Source: Polytrichum commune
Taxonomy: Eukaryota > Streptophyta > Polytrichopsida > Polytrichales > Polytrichaceae
Length of the DNA: 45,857 nt
Direction: 5' to 3'
Assembly: GCA_950295325.1 (NCBI GenBank)
Contig: OX485809.1
Location: 30,830,144-30,876,000 of the forward strand
The notes under the pieces were generated by a model. The model ran no database searches and was not told the origin of the DNA. It saw nothing but the letters and a program-made list of their open reading frames with translations. Position numbers and translations under genes: made by a program. Each line of letters begins with the position of its first letter. Position 1 is the stretch's first letter. Shown in pieces: positions 29,621-40,456 of the stretch.

Positions 29621-31754
29621 CCCGAGTAGCATTGCTCCCAGTGCGACTGACCACCAAAATTTCGGTATCATTCACCATACGTACAACGCCGGGTCGAATA
29701 CCGCGGCGTTCGCGGACAGGTCTAGCAGCGACATCAGACAGATAGGCTGCACCCGCGGATACTGGTGAGTCATAAGATGTGGTCGGTGCCTTGTCATCTG
29801 AGGTGTGTGCGTCAAAAGACGCAATGGTATCTGCCGCAAGTCTCGCTCGCCGTTTGGCCACATCCTCATGATCTTCAGAAGCAGGGATGTCCGTAGTGGC
29901 TTGAGCCACGGTCAGAGAAGGTAAGGATGCCTTCCCTTCCAAAATCCTACCTGCTAAGTAAAAAATCTTAGCAGGTTGGAACTCTGGCGATGACCACTCC
30001 ATGGCCGTGAACAAAGGTGTGTGCAACACCTTGGATGCCAACATGTGCGCCACATCCGTCGCTGAATGTGAAACCTCATCATTCGGATGACGACCACTGA
30101 CAGATTGGACGGCATCGGCCAATCTAAAAGATAATGGTAGTTGTGCCTGACCAATTTGGTCCGCAGGCGCATTGTCCCGAGCTCGCGAGCTTGCCACATA
30201 TTCATTTGTAGTCGAAGATATGGATTGTGACACGGCTTGAGCACGTGTCACGGCCGCGGAACTCACCACCTCGCCCGAGGCTCCGAACATATAGTAATCC
30301 GGAGTGGAAGAACTAGCTTGAGCTCCGGAGGAAGACGGTGAGGCCAAGATTTGGCCGGATGACGCCAAGCTTTTCAACCTCTCCTCCATGGCTCCAATTT
30401 TCGCCTCCAACGTCTTCTCCCGGTCGGAAGAATGACGTTTCTCAGGATGGAGAGCAAAGCAGTTCTCTACCGCGTGATTGTTCCGCCCACAATGGGAACA
30501 CTTCAACTGCTTGGGTAACTGATTACCCGTCGTCCCCTTCGCCGAGCCCTTAGCGGGAACAAATGGTTTCCTCTTTGGAGTAGTGACGGTCTGGGCTTGC
30601 CTTTGCTTTGAAGGACAGTCCTTTTTAGCGTGGCCGGCCTGCCCACAAGACCAACAATACATGGTTTTGTCTACCTCGGCCTCCGCCAATCCCGCATCCA
30701 CAACCGGAACTCTTCGGGATTTGCTAGAATCCACTAGCAAGGACACCAAATCAGTGGCATCGTGCTGACATAATGCACGATCACACTGCTCCACCACGGC
30801 GAATGCCTCTGCGAGTGTCGCTCGACCACCAAACTCCATGATTATCCTGGGTAGCGCCAAGTCAATGAGACGTTTGTCAACCTTTGACAAAAACACCTTC
30901 ACCAACTGACTTTCCGCGAACACACCTCCAGATTCTCTGGCAAACCTCGCCAACCTCGTATACATGGTACGAGGTGTATCGTCCTTCTCCCGTCTGAAAT
31001 CTTGTATCCGCTGCATCTGGTCACGACGGAAGCCTCCGTACTCCCTCTGTAGATGCATCTCAAATGCCCGCAATGCCTCAAAATCTGGTGGAGCCCCTAA
31101 AGAGGCTAAAGCCGTTTGGGTGGCCATGGCATAACGCGAGAGTGGAAGAACTGGGCTCGACGTACTCGCCGCAGTGGGAGCAGGACCCGTAGCCCTCGGC
31201 TCACTAGGAGGAGCTCCCTCCACATCCACCACATAACCTCCCTCCGGTACCTCCGTCTTGACATCCGGAACGGCCATGAAACTGGAAGCTGCGCCTTCCT
31301 TCAATGCGGATACCAACTCAACCCGAGTCTCCCAGTACCGCTCCACCTGGCGCAGCTCCATCCAATGAGCCTCCGTCCACTGTTCATAAGTTTGGAGAGC
31401 TTCATGCTCCAAATGTTGAGGCAGAAGCTCAAACGCATACCAATCGTTAAAATTGGTATTGCGTTGGCGTTTCTCTCGCATCCACGTACGAAACCGGATT
31501 TTCCAGTCTTGCAGAGAAATGATCCGTGCTCGACCGGAAAACCGGTCCCGTATCCCTCCTCTAGTCTCCTCCTCCATATCGTCAAAGGTTCCCACCCACA
31601 GGACGTGAGACCGAGTGATAGTCCCCCACGCCGAAGTAGGCTGAAAAGCCTCGTTGGGTGCTACCACTGGTTCAACGTCCGAGAGGTCCGAGAGATGACC
31701 TTCCGATGCTCCTGGGGACGGAGAACGATAGTGTTGAGTACGAGTTGTAACCAT
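29604..31754 (-). CDS. gypsy gag polyprotein with two CCHC zinc knuckles
   Basis: 716 residues from an ATG at 31754 (MVTTRTQHYRSPSPG). An N-terminal part (about 44-150) is rich in Trp and charged residues. A Retrotrans_gag-like capsid region lies at about 215-330 (FEALRAFEMHLQREYGGFRR, MYTRLARFARESGG, LVKVFLSKVDKRLIDLALP). Zinc knuckle 1 is at 367-380 (C-WS-C-GQAG-H-AKKD-C) and knuckle 2 at 419-432 (C-SH-C-GRNN-H-AVEN-C), for RNA packaging. A predicted coiled-coil stretch (REKTLEAKIGAMEERLKSL) follows, then a long low-complexity Ser/Ala region. The frame ends with ATRVAPRL and TGA, overlapping the protease frame, which lies in the -1 frame. The open frame is undamaged. I recognise no other domain. 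Confidence 0.93.
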   Translation of the reverse strand: MVTTRTQHYRSPSPGASEGHLSDLSDVEPVVAPNEAFQPTSAWGTITRSHVLWVGTFDDMEEETRGGIRDRFSGRARIISLQDWKIRFRTWMREKRQRNTNFNDWYAFELLPQHLEHEALQTYEQWTEAHWMELRQVERYWETRVELVSALKEGAASSFMAVPDVKTEVPEGGYVVDVEGAPPSEPRATGPAPTAASTSSPVLPLSRYAMATQTALASLGAPPDFEALRAFEMHLQREYGGFRRDQMQRIQDFRREKDDTPRTMYTRLARFARESGGVFAESQLVKVFLSKVDKRLIDLALPRIIMEFGGRATLAEAFAVVEQCDRALCQHDATDLVSLLVDSSKSRRVPVVDAGLAEAEVDKTMYCWSCGQAGHAKKDCPSKQRQAQTVTTPKRKPFVPAKGSAKGTTGNQLPKQLKCSHCGRNNHAVENCFALHPEKRHSSDREKTLEAKIGAMEERLKSLASSGQILASPSSSGAQASSSTPDYYMFGASGEVVSSAAVTRAQAVSQSISSTTNEYVASSRARDNAPADQIGQAQLPLSFRLADAVQSVSGRHPNDEVSHSATDVAHMLASKVLHTPLFTAMEWSSPEFQPAKIFYLAGRILEGKASLPSLTVAQATTDIPASEDHEDVAKRRARLAADTIASFDAHTSDDKAPTTSYDSPVSAGAAYLSDVAARPVRERRGIRPGVVRMVNDTEILVVSRTGSNATRVAPRL

Positions 31755-31873
31755 AAACCCACAATGGGATGGTCACCGAATCAACAACCCAAATGAATTA
31801 GTATCCAGGTACAAAAAGAAAAAAAATGTCAAAGGCAACCTGCACTTGCAACCACCACCAAAACTTATGGTCT

Positions 31874-31891
31874 GCTGGTCATTAACCCAGC
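31874..31891. other. Hairpin 1 of a covarying pair in the retroelement leader
   Basis: Plus strand GCTGG, loop TCATTAAC, CCAGC: a perfect 5-bp stem with an 8-nt loop, followed by CTCACC. The same structure with a changed but still paired stem is at 31945. In the transcript (minus) sense the loop reads GTTAATGA. It lies about 120 bp upstream of the gag ATG. Confidence 0.5.
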
Positions 31892-31944
31892 CTCACCACA
31901 AGTGAAAACAAGCACCGCCCACTTGGTGCACAAACAAAGGTCCC

Positions 31945-31962
31945 GTCGGTCATTAATCCGAC
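31945..31962. other. Hairpin 2 of a covarying pair in the retroelement leader
   Basis: Plus strand GTCGG, loop TCATTAAT, CCGAC, again followed by CTCACC. Relative to hairpin 1 two stem pairs are swapped in a compensatory way (C-G to T-A and T-A to C-G), while the loop is conserved. In transcript sense the loop contains the self-complementary hexamer ATTAAT. A role in dimerisation or packaging is only a suggestion. Confidence 0.5.
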
Positions 31963-33530
31963 CTCACCTCCACAATACCCTATCACAATCTAGGACGATA
32001 CAAAATGGGGCAGTGCTAGAACACTCCAGCACTACAGCCCGCCACAGGGGAAGGTACTAAAACAAAATACAAAGAACAATACAAGAACAACACTGGATCC
32101 TCTTCCCCAAAACAACACTTAATCAAAAATTGAAAGCAACCGCGACCAACCGGCACCCGTCTGCGGTTGGTGGTCAAAATGAAGAGGCCCTGTTGCTTAA
32201 GAAAAGAAAATGCACATCTCTCATTTTCCTACCACTACCTAAGAATTTCTCCTCAGAACAATGCCAGGAATATGTGTTGATAAACACAATTCGACCCTAA
32301 TAATAATTTATTTTAGGCCGAACGAAAATTCCACATGCCACCCAATTCCCAATGACACTCCCCTCGGAAATTTCGTACAACACAACCCCTAAAAAGAATC
32401 CCAAGTATTTTTAATATTTCATAAGAACTTAGGTTTTCTTCATTGTGTCCTTGATTAATGAGCCCGAGAAATTAACCTCTTAGAAAGAAGAGAAAAATTA
32501 GAAGTTGAAAGGAAACATAAACTAATAAACTAATTTAATTAATTTAATTAAAATTTAAAAATCCTTTAAAAAAAAATTAAATTAAATTAAATTAAGTCCG
32601 TTTTTAATTCATTAACGCATTGATTAATTCAAAAACAAAAACAAAATAAAAATAAAAATGATTGTCAACACGAACCGGTTGAACTTGCAAACACCCGGGT
32701 CTCAATTGATTATCCCAACATAGTCTCCCCTCAGCTGGAGCGCTGGCAGGCAGGGTGGGCCGAGCAGACCAGGCAGCGAGCTGGGCAGGCTTAGCCGCCG
32801 TTTCGGTACAGACCAGGGCGAGCCAGGAGCTGGGGCTCCTAGAGCCGGCTCTTGGCCGCTTTTTTTTTTAATTTGAGTTTGATTTTTTTTTTGTTTGATT
32901 CAAGGTTTCTTCTACTTAGAATCAAAACTCCGCTTACAAAGCTCAATGTCACGGATTCAAGCTTGAATGTGAGCAAAATAACATGAAATTCCGTGGAAAA
33001 TGCAACACCTTATCACCACAATTCACCTTGAAGTGACATTCACAAGCAAGCATTCTTCATGTTACTTCGCAAATTCGCGGTGTTATCCCTCCGGAGCTTC
33101 ACAACTTCGTCACTCCTTGTCTTCACGCCCTCCCTTGCGCGTTACATCTCAAGAATGAAGTAGAAAACATCAAAGATGAGGCATTCTTGCCAAGTGAGAA
33201 GGAAGAGAGTAGAACACTCATAAGAGCTCTAATTTCTCTCCAAATGTACACAACTAGTCAAGCTATCTCTCACTCCACCAAGGGAGAATCCAAGAGTGTA
33301 AGTAGGGGAAGAAGAACTCAAGATTTATTGCAAAATCATGCAATCTACACCTCACACAAGCTCTCTCCACACACTAACTCACAAGACTTGACTTGGCAAG
33401 AATGCCAAGCCAAGGAGGAGGCTCCTCACTTAGGAGCCTTCCTCTCCACATCTAGATTCATCCATCCAAATCTAGATGGATGAAACCCAACGGATAAGGT
33501 GCGGCCGTCGACGCCGCATACCGTGACAAT
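31963..33530. other. Probable 5' leader and LTR remnant of the gypsy element
   Basis: This lies upstream of gag in the element's sense. It holds an AT-rich simple stretch (about 32520-32600, TTAAT/AAATT units), a strongly GC-rich patch (about 32740-32860) and purine-rich text toward 33.4 kb. Short open frames are unconvincing. No counterpart was found downstream of pol, so an LTR cannot be confirmed, and no TGG-starting primer-binding site for initiator Met tRNA was found. Confidence 0.4.
32673..32720 (+). repeat. Partial copy of the SINE-like repeat
   Basis: AACCGGTTGAACTTGCAAAC followed by a CTCAATTGATTATCCCA-type end matches, in reverse orientation, the start of the 36199-36382 copy. Only this end of the repeat is recognisable here. 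Confidence 0.5.
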
Positions 33531-34545
33531 GAGAACTTTTGCATGCCGAAAATGCAAGGTGGCAAGCCTATTGTGGTTTATACAATTTGGCACGATAATT
33601 TTATGGAGGTGCTCAACTATTCAATTGTTCCCATGTAGTGGATCAAACAAGCATTCCGCTCATTTTCCAAGTGAATTTGATGGATCAATGGTCTTTTTTG
33701 GGGGGATGAAACATGGCATTTGCTCGGGCATCCCTTCATTAAAATGTTATAATCTAGAAATCCAAAGGATTGTTCATGCCCATTATTCCCCTTAAAGTAG
33801 TTCATCTCTCATTGCTCAAAATCCTACGAAGACATCCCATTTTAACCTCAAAACTTGTCCATGAAAATTCCACAACTAACATCGAGTGAAATGCACTCAA
33901 AACAATCCTTTAATAGGCTTGGGAAGTTGTGAATTAAGACAAGGCACCAATAAGACATGTGTCTAGAAGACATTGGACTATGTGATACATTTTGTCCATA
34001 ATTTATGCATAAGTCTATACATACTTAAACTTAGTTAAAATATTTTAAAGAAAGATCAAGAGAGTGCCAATGCTATGCACACATTCTTCCAATAAGTCAT
34101 TTGGCCATTGAAATTTGTGTCCATTTGTATTTTTGTTTTGAAAGCTTCGGTGGATGATGAAGTACGTGGGCCTAGAACAAACACTAATAGCTCTGCACCC
34201 ACTTAACCTAGGATATTAGTAGTGTGATCGGTACAAGGTAATTAGTAAATTGTAAATCCAAATAGAGGCTATAACCATTTTCCACATAATTTTTAGGACT
34301 CATATAAAGTTCTTGTCATTAGTCATAGTAAAGAATGTATATTCTTCTCAAATGATCATTTAATTATGTTGGCTACTGAACCCTAGAACAATGAACACAA
34401 TTGGAGTGTGTTCTCCAATCTCTTTTAAACACACAATTTTTAATTTTGGTTCTTAGATTCACGCAACACTCAAATATACATGTCCAATTCATATATGTTA
34501 TTGTGGTTAGTTAGGTCCACACATTTTAACCCTTGAGCATTCACA
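33531..34545. other. Gene-free region
   Basis: AT-rich sequence with short open frames and no domain. I recognise nothing in it. Confidence 0.4.
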
Positions 34546-34960
34546 AGGCCTAGACTAGGCCTCTCCATGCATAAAACATGTCTTTCAGTTACATACTTTT
34601 AATTTAAAGTATTATGTCAAAAGTGACCCTATCTAAGATTACTTATTCTTCAAGGTGCACTTTTCAACTTGGTTGAACACCTTAATGTTAATGAAGATTT
34701 AAGTTGAAATACACAAACTTGGATACAAATACACACTCTATAATTGGATCATCAATATCACATATGAGTATGTTGTTAATTCATCCTTGAGATAAGATAA
34801 TGTGCTAAATTAATTTCAAACTCATGAATTTTACAAAAATTTCACTTTCATTAACATTTTGGATGACTTTAAAACTTGGCGAGGCTCATAGAAATCATGT
34901 ATATTTGTTGTACATTGAACCCCTGCATCCTTTAAGGGCTAGGGATTCATGGTGTCTATA
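34546..34960 (+). repeat. Dispersed repeat, copy 2 (other copy at 7180)
   Basis: Collinear with 7180-7565. It shares TGACCCTATCTAA, GGTTGAACACCTT-like, GGATCATCA-like and CCTTTAAGGGC-like blocks, with many differences. The class is unknown. Confidence 0.55.
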
Positions 34961-35068
34961 TAAGCTCAATTGTTACGAAGGTGAAAACACGTTGGATTAC
35001 ATAATAACCTATACATGAACGTTCTTAGAGAATTTAACTCCAGAATGAGAACCAAAGACTCCGAATTA

Positions 35069-35553
35069 GGGCCACTTCACACACGAGCCTAAGAGCCCAT
35101 GACCATGACACTTCAAGCACTCTCATTGGTGGAAAAGGCGGAGCTGGTCCAAGTTCACTTCAAACTATGCTCGAGGGATCAACGGAGTATGTGAAGTCTA
35201 CATGGATTCCTACATGGCATCGAATGGATCATGTTTCATGGTCACTCGGACTAGTTTCAAAAACCACTTCTTGGAGGTAGGCCTAACACAAATCCGGGAG
35301 ACCATGGCACTTCGAACGTTCACAACTGTTGATTTATACTATTTCATCATGTGTGAGGACCCGCACGAATAAAGTATCCTTGAAATAGCATTTGGTTGAG
35401 GGCCCGGTCACATATGACTTCACACTACACTTGAAGCTCCGTGACCACACTACATGATGTTGGAGGTGTGTTGGAACAACCTTTGGGACACTTTCTTTTG
35501 GGCTCTCACAACTTCATGGTCACGGCTCTTGGCTCGTGTGTGTGCAGTGGCCC
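35069..35553. mobile_element. PIF/Harbinger-like non-autonomous element with TTA target duplication
   Basis: Inverted ends of about 40 bp: GGGCCACTTCACACACGAGC at the left and, reversed, GGGCCACTGCACACACACGA at the right, both continuing through AAGAGCC to TGACCATGA. TTA flanks both sides (35066-35068 and 35554-35556). At 485 bp it cannot code for a transposase. A related fragment lies inverted at 18455-18530. Confidence 0.75.
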
Positions 35554-35780
35554 TTAGCCTAGTGACATTGAATTGGAATGAATTGGCCCTCGATCTTGTA
35601 GCAGAGCCCCTTCATCCACGATGCATGAGTTCACATGGACGCCAAGAATCCCAAGCCGCCTTCTTCTTTAAGAGTCGAGCACTTGCTTTTCCTCTCGCTT
35701 GACAGCTCAATGTCAGAAGCAAGTGGCCTTCACATCACCCCCGAGAGACACCGATGTGCAACATGTTGGATTGCTGCCAC

Positions 35781-35831
35781 TTCAATTCAATTCAATTCAA
35801 TTCAATTCAACTCAACTCAACTCAACTCAAC
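35781..35831. repeat. Compound pentanucleotide microsatellite (TTCAA)n-(CTCAA)n
   Basis: About six TTCAA units pass into about four CTCAA units, consistent with one T-to-C change that was then amplified. Confidence 0.95.
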
Positions 35832-35992
35832 GAATCATACTGCTCCTCCTCACTCCGACCCGATGCCGAAGAATCTAATGTATCGTTGTTTACTTTAAAT
35901 TACAGTACGAGCCCATATGCATTTGGTCGTTGTTTTAGGGAACTTCTAATCATAGTATCTGTGCTTTGTACTTCCAATATGCTTGTGTCATG

Positions 35993-36014
35993 CAGTCAGT
36001 CAGTCAGTCAGTCA
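35993..36014. repeat. (CAGT)n tetranucleotide microsatellite
   Basis: About five CAGT units. Confidence 0.9.
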
Positions 36015-36198
36015 CTGCAGCCACGACAGTTGTTGTGGAAATTCAGCTGCCTGCCTGCCTGCATCCTTGCTCCAGGTCCCAGCGATCCAAGCAACAGTCA
36101 CCATGCTTGAGCTTCTTCACAGTGTAATTACATGCTTGACAAACAACGAAAATTTGACGTTCAACTTCAAATCCGAAGCAGGGATTGGGGATGTTTTT

Positions 36199-36382
36199 GG
36201 GCATAATCGGTTGAGTTTCCAGTGTTTGCAAGTCCAACCGGTTACATGTTAATGACATCCTTCTGTGTTCCTTTATGAAATTGGGGTATATTTCATAGAT
36301 TCTCTCTAAAGTGATCGGTAATCCTCCTGCAGTCTTGAACTTCGACCAGTTATTTCTCAAACTCAACCGGTTCATCTGTAAC
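36199..36382 (-). repeat. SINE-like dispersed repeat, copy 2
   Basis: Aligns end to end with 11623-11801: GGGCATAATCGGT, AACCGGTTACATGTT, ATCGGT, then CAGTTATTTCTCAAACT and CTGTAACT. The B-box word seen in copy 1 is mutated here (CTGGTCGAAGTTC on the minus strand). Confidence 0.5.
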
Positions 36383-38956
36383 TAACTGCTGGTTCTCACC
36401 GATCATAGATCCAAAGCGTCACGTGACGTTTCCGAAACAAAAATGAACGTCGATTGACATCTTTATTTCATTCTAAGATGTTCACTTCAATTTTAAGTTG
36501 TTTAGTAGTACGTGCCATTTCAGTGTCTAGCATGTCAAATCGACTTGTTGGTTTCTATTTCTTCACAAGTCACATCATGCGTCAGATTCTAAATCATGGT
36601 TTGGAGTGCAAGTTCTTGTGTGTCAAATGTCAAAAATTTGTGAAGACTTTGTCAAAAATACGCAGAGCTTCACACACTTATAAGTCATCAAGCATCCAAA
36701 TGATTTGGGAAGGTGGAAAACAATGCCATGCGTGATGGGCTTGGGGTGCGGTAGAAACCAATGTTGGACCAATGTATAGGTGAATGAATGGTGGTAGTAA
36801 TCAACATTAGTGAAGGTAACAAAGAAATTTCCATCTTGCTTCAGTTACGTGTACACATTTTATTATTTATTTATTTACCAAGTTCTACTGATAATTAGAA
36901 TTTAGTTTTCAGTCAAGATTCTACAACATATACTCCAAACTTACAACATAAAAGCATTAAATTGATTTGCAATTCATTAACATCCCCACATGGCCACATC
37001 ATCATGGGTAGAGATTGATGAACGGACATCGCGTTTCAATTAGAGAAAAGAAAAACATTGGCGTTCCATGTTCTTTTTCTTTTCTTTACATGCAATCCAT
37101 GAACAATGCCTAAGAAAGAATTATATCTACACCAACAATTGCAACAAGGAATATGTCAATAAAGAAAGATGGGATTGAGAAGTGGGCAAGAAATTATAGC
37201 CAAGTTGTCACTCGGGGGGTGCACCTTTCATTAAAACCTAGAATCACGTGCGTTCACTGCATACTCTAAAAACCCCTATATACAAGTTAATTTTTGTGAA
37301 ATGAAGTAATACACATACAATTGCAACAATAAATATATAAGTGACAATATGTATACACAAAAAAACATCCATTCATATATAGTCATTAACATAAGTATAC
37401 AAATATATTTTTGAACAATAATCAACCCCTACAATATGTATAAGAAAATATCCTAGCTTTCATCAGCAAATCGTTGAAAACTTTTTCATCTCCCAGATGT
37501 AACTCATAAACATTTGATTCACCAATATATGTCATTATAGCCAATGCAATTATTGTCTCTAAGTCTACCATCAAATGATCAGTAAGATCATATGTCCACT
37601 TGTTGTTAACCCCTTTTTGAAACCAACATAAACCAATCTCCTTGTTACTTTGAGCTGAACGAATCATTTCAAAACCCTAATATTGCCTCTTTCCCCGATA
37701 TTACCTTGACACCTTGTACATGGTTCATACTACCCTATAAGGTTGCTAACGAAAATCGTTAATCCTAGTTAATCCTAATTTCATCCAATATGAAAACTTA
37801 TGATATGTAGTATAATAACATTACCATACAAGTACAATTATTGTATACTTTTTAAAGGCCTTCCATATATGTACGTAACTATAAATTATAACATGTATAC
37901 CATATGTATACGTAATACGGCAAGGTCCAAATCAATACCCCTCCTGTGCACTCACGTATACTCGTACATGTTTAGTACAGTGCACCCCCCGAGAGTTGTC
38001 ATTGCAAACACTTGAAATGTCTCCATGTATGATCGATATGGCATCAACGACATTGTGACTAATGAAGTCACTCAACATCCCTATTTGCCACCTTCACATA
38101 CACTAAGTGAGACAATAAACTCAATGTCATGTGAGTGCGCCATCAAACCATGGCGACTCACCTCATGCACACAAGGCTCCACAACATGTTGATTGTTGTT
38201 TGAAACAAAGCCATTTGAGAATTCATTATTTGAGTCCATCAAGGTGTACACAAAAGTAGACCGGTTATTACTAAATCCACAGATTCCAAAACCATCTCTT
38301 AGGATCAATCATTTGTGTGAATGGCAACATATTTAATCTTGTTTTGACCATGTGTTGTACAAAACAATGAAGAAGACCCTCAATGCACAGGAATGACAAG
38401 TGCATCATATTCACAAGACAAGTTGGCATGTTGAAGGAAGCTTGTAGACACTAGATTCAACATTGGATCTATTGTTGGGAGGATCTAGAGAGCATTATGC
38501 AAGCACGCACTTGAAGTTAACATCTAGCAAGGGTCAAATAATGCTATATCAAGAGTTGATTCAACTAAAAACTGAAATCTCCAAGCTATACAATATTCCT
38601 ATGCATGTTTAACCATCCCCTATGATACAATAGTTGTCATGAAACTTCACCTAGCAGTTTTCCTTAATTTATTTACAACTCAACAAGGATCACAAATTTT
38701 ATTACATGTTGAAGAGGCGGTCTATTTCATCTCTACTAGTGTTGCAATGTAGTTTAAACATGAACATCAATTGGTACGCAACCAATGCATGAATGCCATG
38801 TGGCATAATTGAAAGGGGAGATAATGACTTTTTGTCAAAATGGAAAGCCTTTCCATGAAGGAGCTAGAGGTCCATATCTAAGCCTTCAACTCCCATTCAA
38901 CACCTTTTAAAAGAAAAGAAAAATGAAGAGTTGTCCATTTTAACTTCAGTATTATA
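36383..38956. other. Gene-free AT-rich region
   Basis: I find no supportable gene. The minus-strand open frame 37422-37667 and plus-strand 36454-36735 match no family I recognise and lack continuation. No paired repeat was noticed. Confidence 0.4.
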
Positions 38957-39085
38957 TGGTGTAGCATTGGAATTGATGTGCCATGTTGATTAGAGTGGTC
39001 TCCATGACTTGTCAAGTAGTGGCTAGTGTCTATAATCTCATATTACATTTCCTAGTTGCCATCTAGTAATTGCAAGAACATTATA
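38957..39085 (+). repeat. Dispersed repeat, copy B (others at 6537 and 42732)
   Basis: Starts TGGTGTAGCATTGGAATTGA, then ATTAGAGTGGTCTCCATGAC, then CCTAGTTGCCATCTAGTAA, collinear with 6537-6657. Confidence 0.6.
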
Positions 39086-39269
39086 CATATCAAGATTACA
39101 TGTCAAGTGAATCCATACCTTTTAGTAGTGCTTGCACCAATTTGCTCTAAGAAAAACTCAATTAAGGAAAATTGTGGAAGTCATTAGATTGAAAATTGCC
39201 ATTTGTCCCAAAATTCTAAATATGTTATAAACTATGATTCGTTTGGACCAATTGTAAACGCAATTTTTG

Positions 39270-40374
39270 GGCTATCGCCTAGCTGGAGAGCTACCATTTT
39301 CAAATTAGTGACAATTAGCGGCAATAGTCGTTTAAAGGCAAATCACCAGTGTGAAACGAGGGCGATAGTCGCTCCTAGGCGGTTGCAACTGCCTTCACCT
39401 CCCCCGCCGATAAGGAGGAGGCTGACCATTGCCAAAACAGGCTATTTTCCATTTGATAGAATCTGACATAGTCTCCACTTAGGATAGCAATAGGCTTTAG
39501 CAGTATCAGATCTCAGTGATTGAGACTGAGTGCAATTAGTCTTTCTCCGAGAGGGAGAAGCAGCAATAGACGTGTGAGAACTGAGTGATTCAGTCTCAGG
39601 CAATGTGACATTTGAATATGAGTAAAGTTTCATTTCAATGAGCAATAGTCTTGTGTGTGTGTAACGTGATTGTGATTGTGAGGTAGTCGTTTGAGATCGA
39701 GGCGAGTTGTCTTGAGTCCAATTGAGTCTATAGTAGTAGCAAGCAGTAAAGTGTGTGTGCTTTGATATGAAAGAGAGACGTGAGGCCAAGTATATCTTGA
39801 GAGATTCTGGCAATAGCCGTGTGCGTTGAAATAGACGTATCATCCACCGAGAAGGTGAGGAATTCTGTAATCGAGTCTGGAAATAATAAGGGTCGAAGTC
39901 GGACTACGGCCATTGTCATGTGAGTGAGTTGAGTTAACGAAGCAAAGGTTGAGTGCCGAGAAAGAAGGGCAATAGTCGAATGGAAGAAGGAGGAGTCGGA
40001 GTTTGAATATGGCCATAGACAGGAGAGGGACTTCTCTCAGCCTGGTGCACAGATTAAAGACCATTTGCCTGAGAGAAGGACAAAGGCAATGGCCGCAAGA
40101 AGGACAGAGAAGTGTTGGCAATTAGGCAGTGAGTGGTAGAGTCTTGGAAGTCTGTAACTTCCGTGAGGCAAGGCCTGGGCGATAGGCTATGTTGAGGGAA
40201 ATCATGAGAGAAGTCTGTGAGGGCAAGTAGTCTGAGAAGGACCATCGCCTGCTTGGACAGAGAGCCGAAGCATCGAGGAAGGGCTATCGCCTGAGTCCTT
40301 TGGCTATCGCCCATCTGGTTAATGAGAGACCTTGAGCGAGAGTTGAGAGAGTAACGTCCTGTAGGGCTATAGGC
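39270..40374. repeat. Region with about 15 copies of a GGCRATAGYC-type 10-mer
   Basis: GGCAATAGTCG-like words occur at 39320, 39361 (GGCGATAGTCG), 39486, 39563, 39642, 39809 (GGCAATAGCCG), 39968, 40011 (variant), 40085 (variant) and 40178. In the reverse sense GGCTATCGCC-like words occur at 39270, 40242 (variant), 40282, 40302 and 40365 (variant). Spacing is irregular (about 20-170 bp), unlike a tandem array. Between copies the text is purine-rich with many GAGAG and GTGTG words. No long open frame spans it. I do not recognise the class: leader or LTR of an unknown element, or a cluster of binding sites, are both possible. Confidence 0.65.
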
Positions 40375-40456
40375 TTAGCAGGTGTCGTCCCTGAGAGAGA
40401 AGAGAGAAAGAGAACAGAGAGGCCGCTCATGGGAGCATAGCCAAAGGCCTACTCTG

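Larger units (their letters stand above)
24814..31962 (-). mobile_element. Ty3/gypsy LTR-retrotransposon carrying a DNA methyltransferase
   Basis: This is the internal region of a Ty3/gypsy element, with domain order gag, protease, cytosine-C5 methyltransferase, RT, RNase H, integrase; RT before integrase is the gypsy order. The block is visibly more GC-rich than its flanks. As it stands it is split into four open frames by a -1 shift at gag/protease, a UAG after the methyltransferase and a UAG inside RT. The integrase catalytic Glu is also lost. No LTR pair, primer-binding site or polypurine tract could be recognised, so outer limits are unknown; the end given here covers the twin hairpins upstream of gag. 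Confidence 0.95.

Noticed and set aside
37422-37667. 81-codon minus-strand frame
   Set aside because: No recognisable motif, no neighbouring exon and no repeat partner.
39442-40314. Overlapping minus-strand frames in the 10-mer region
   Set aside because: Each is short and they do not form one frame; the residues simply reflect the recurring motif and purine-rich composition.
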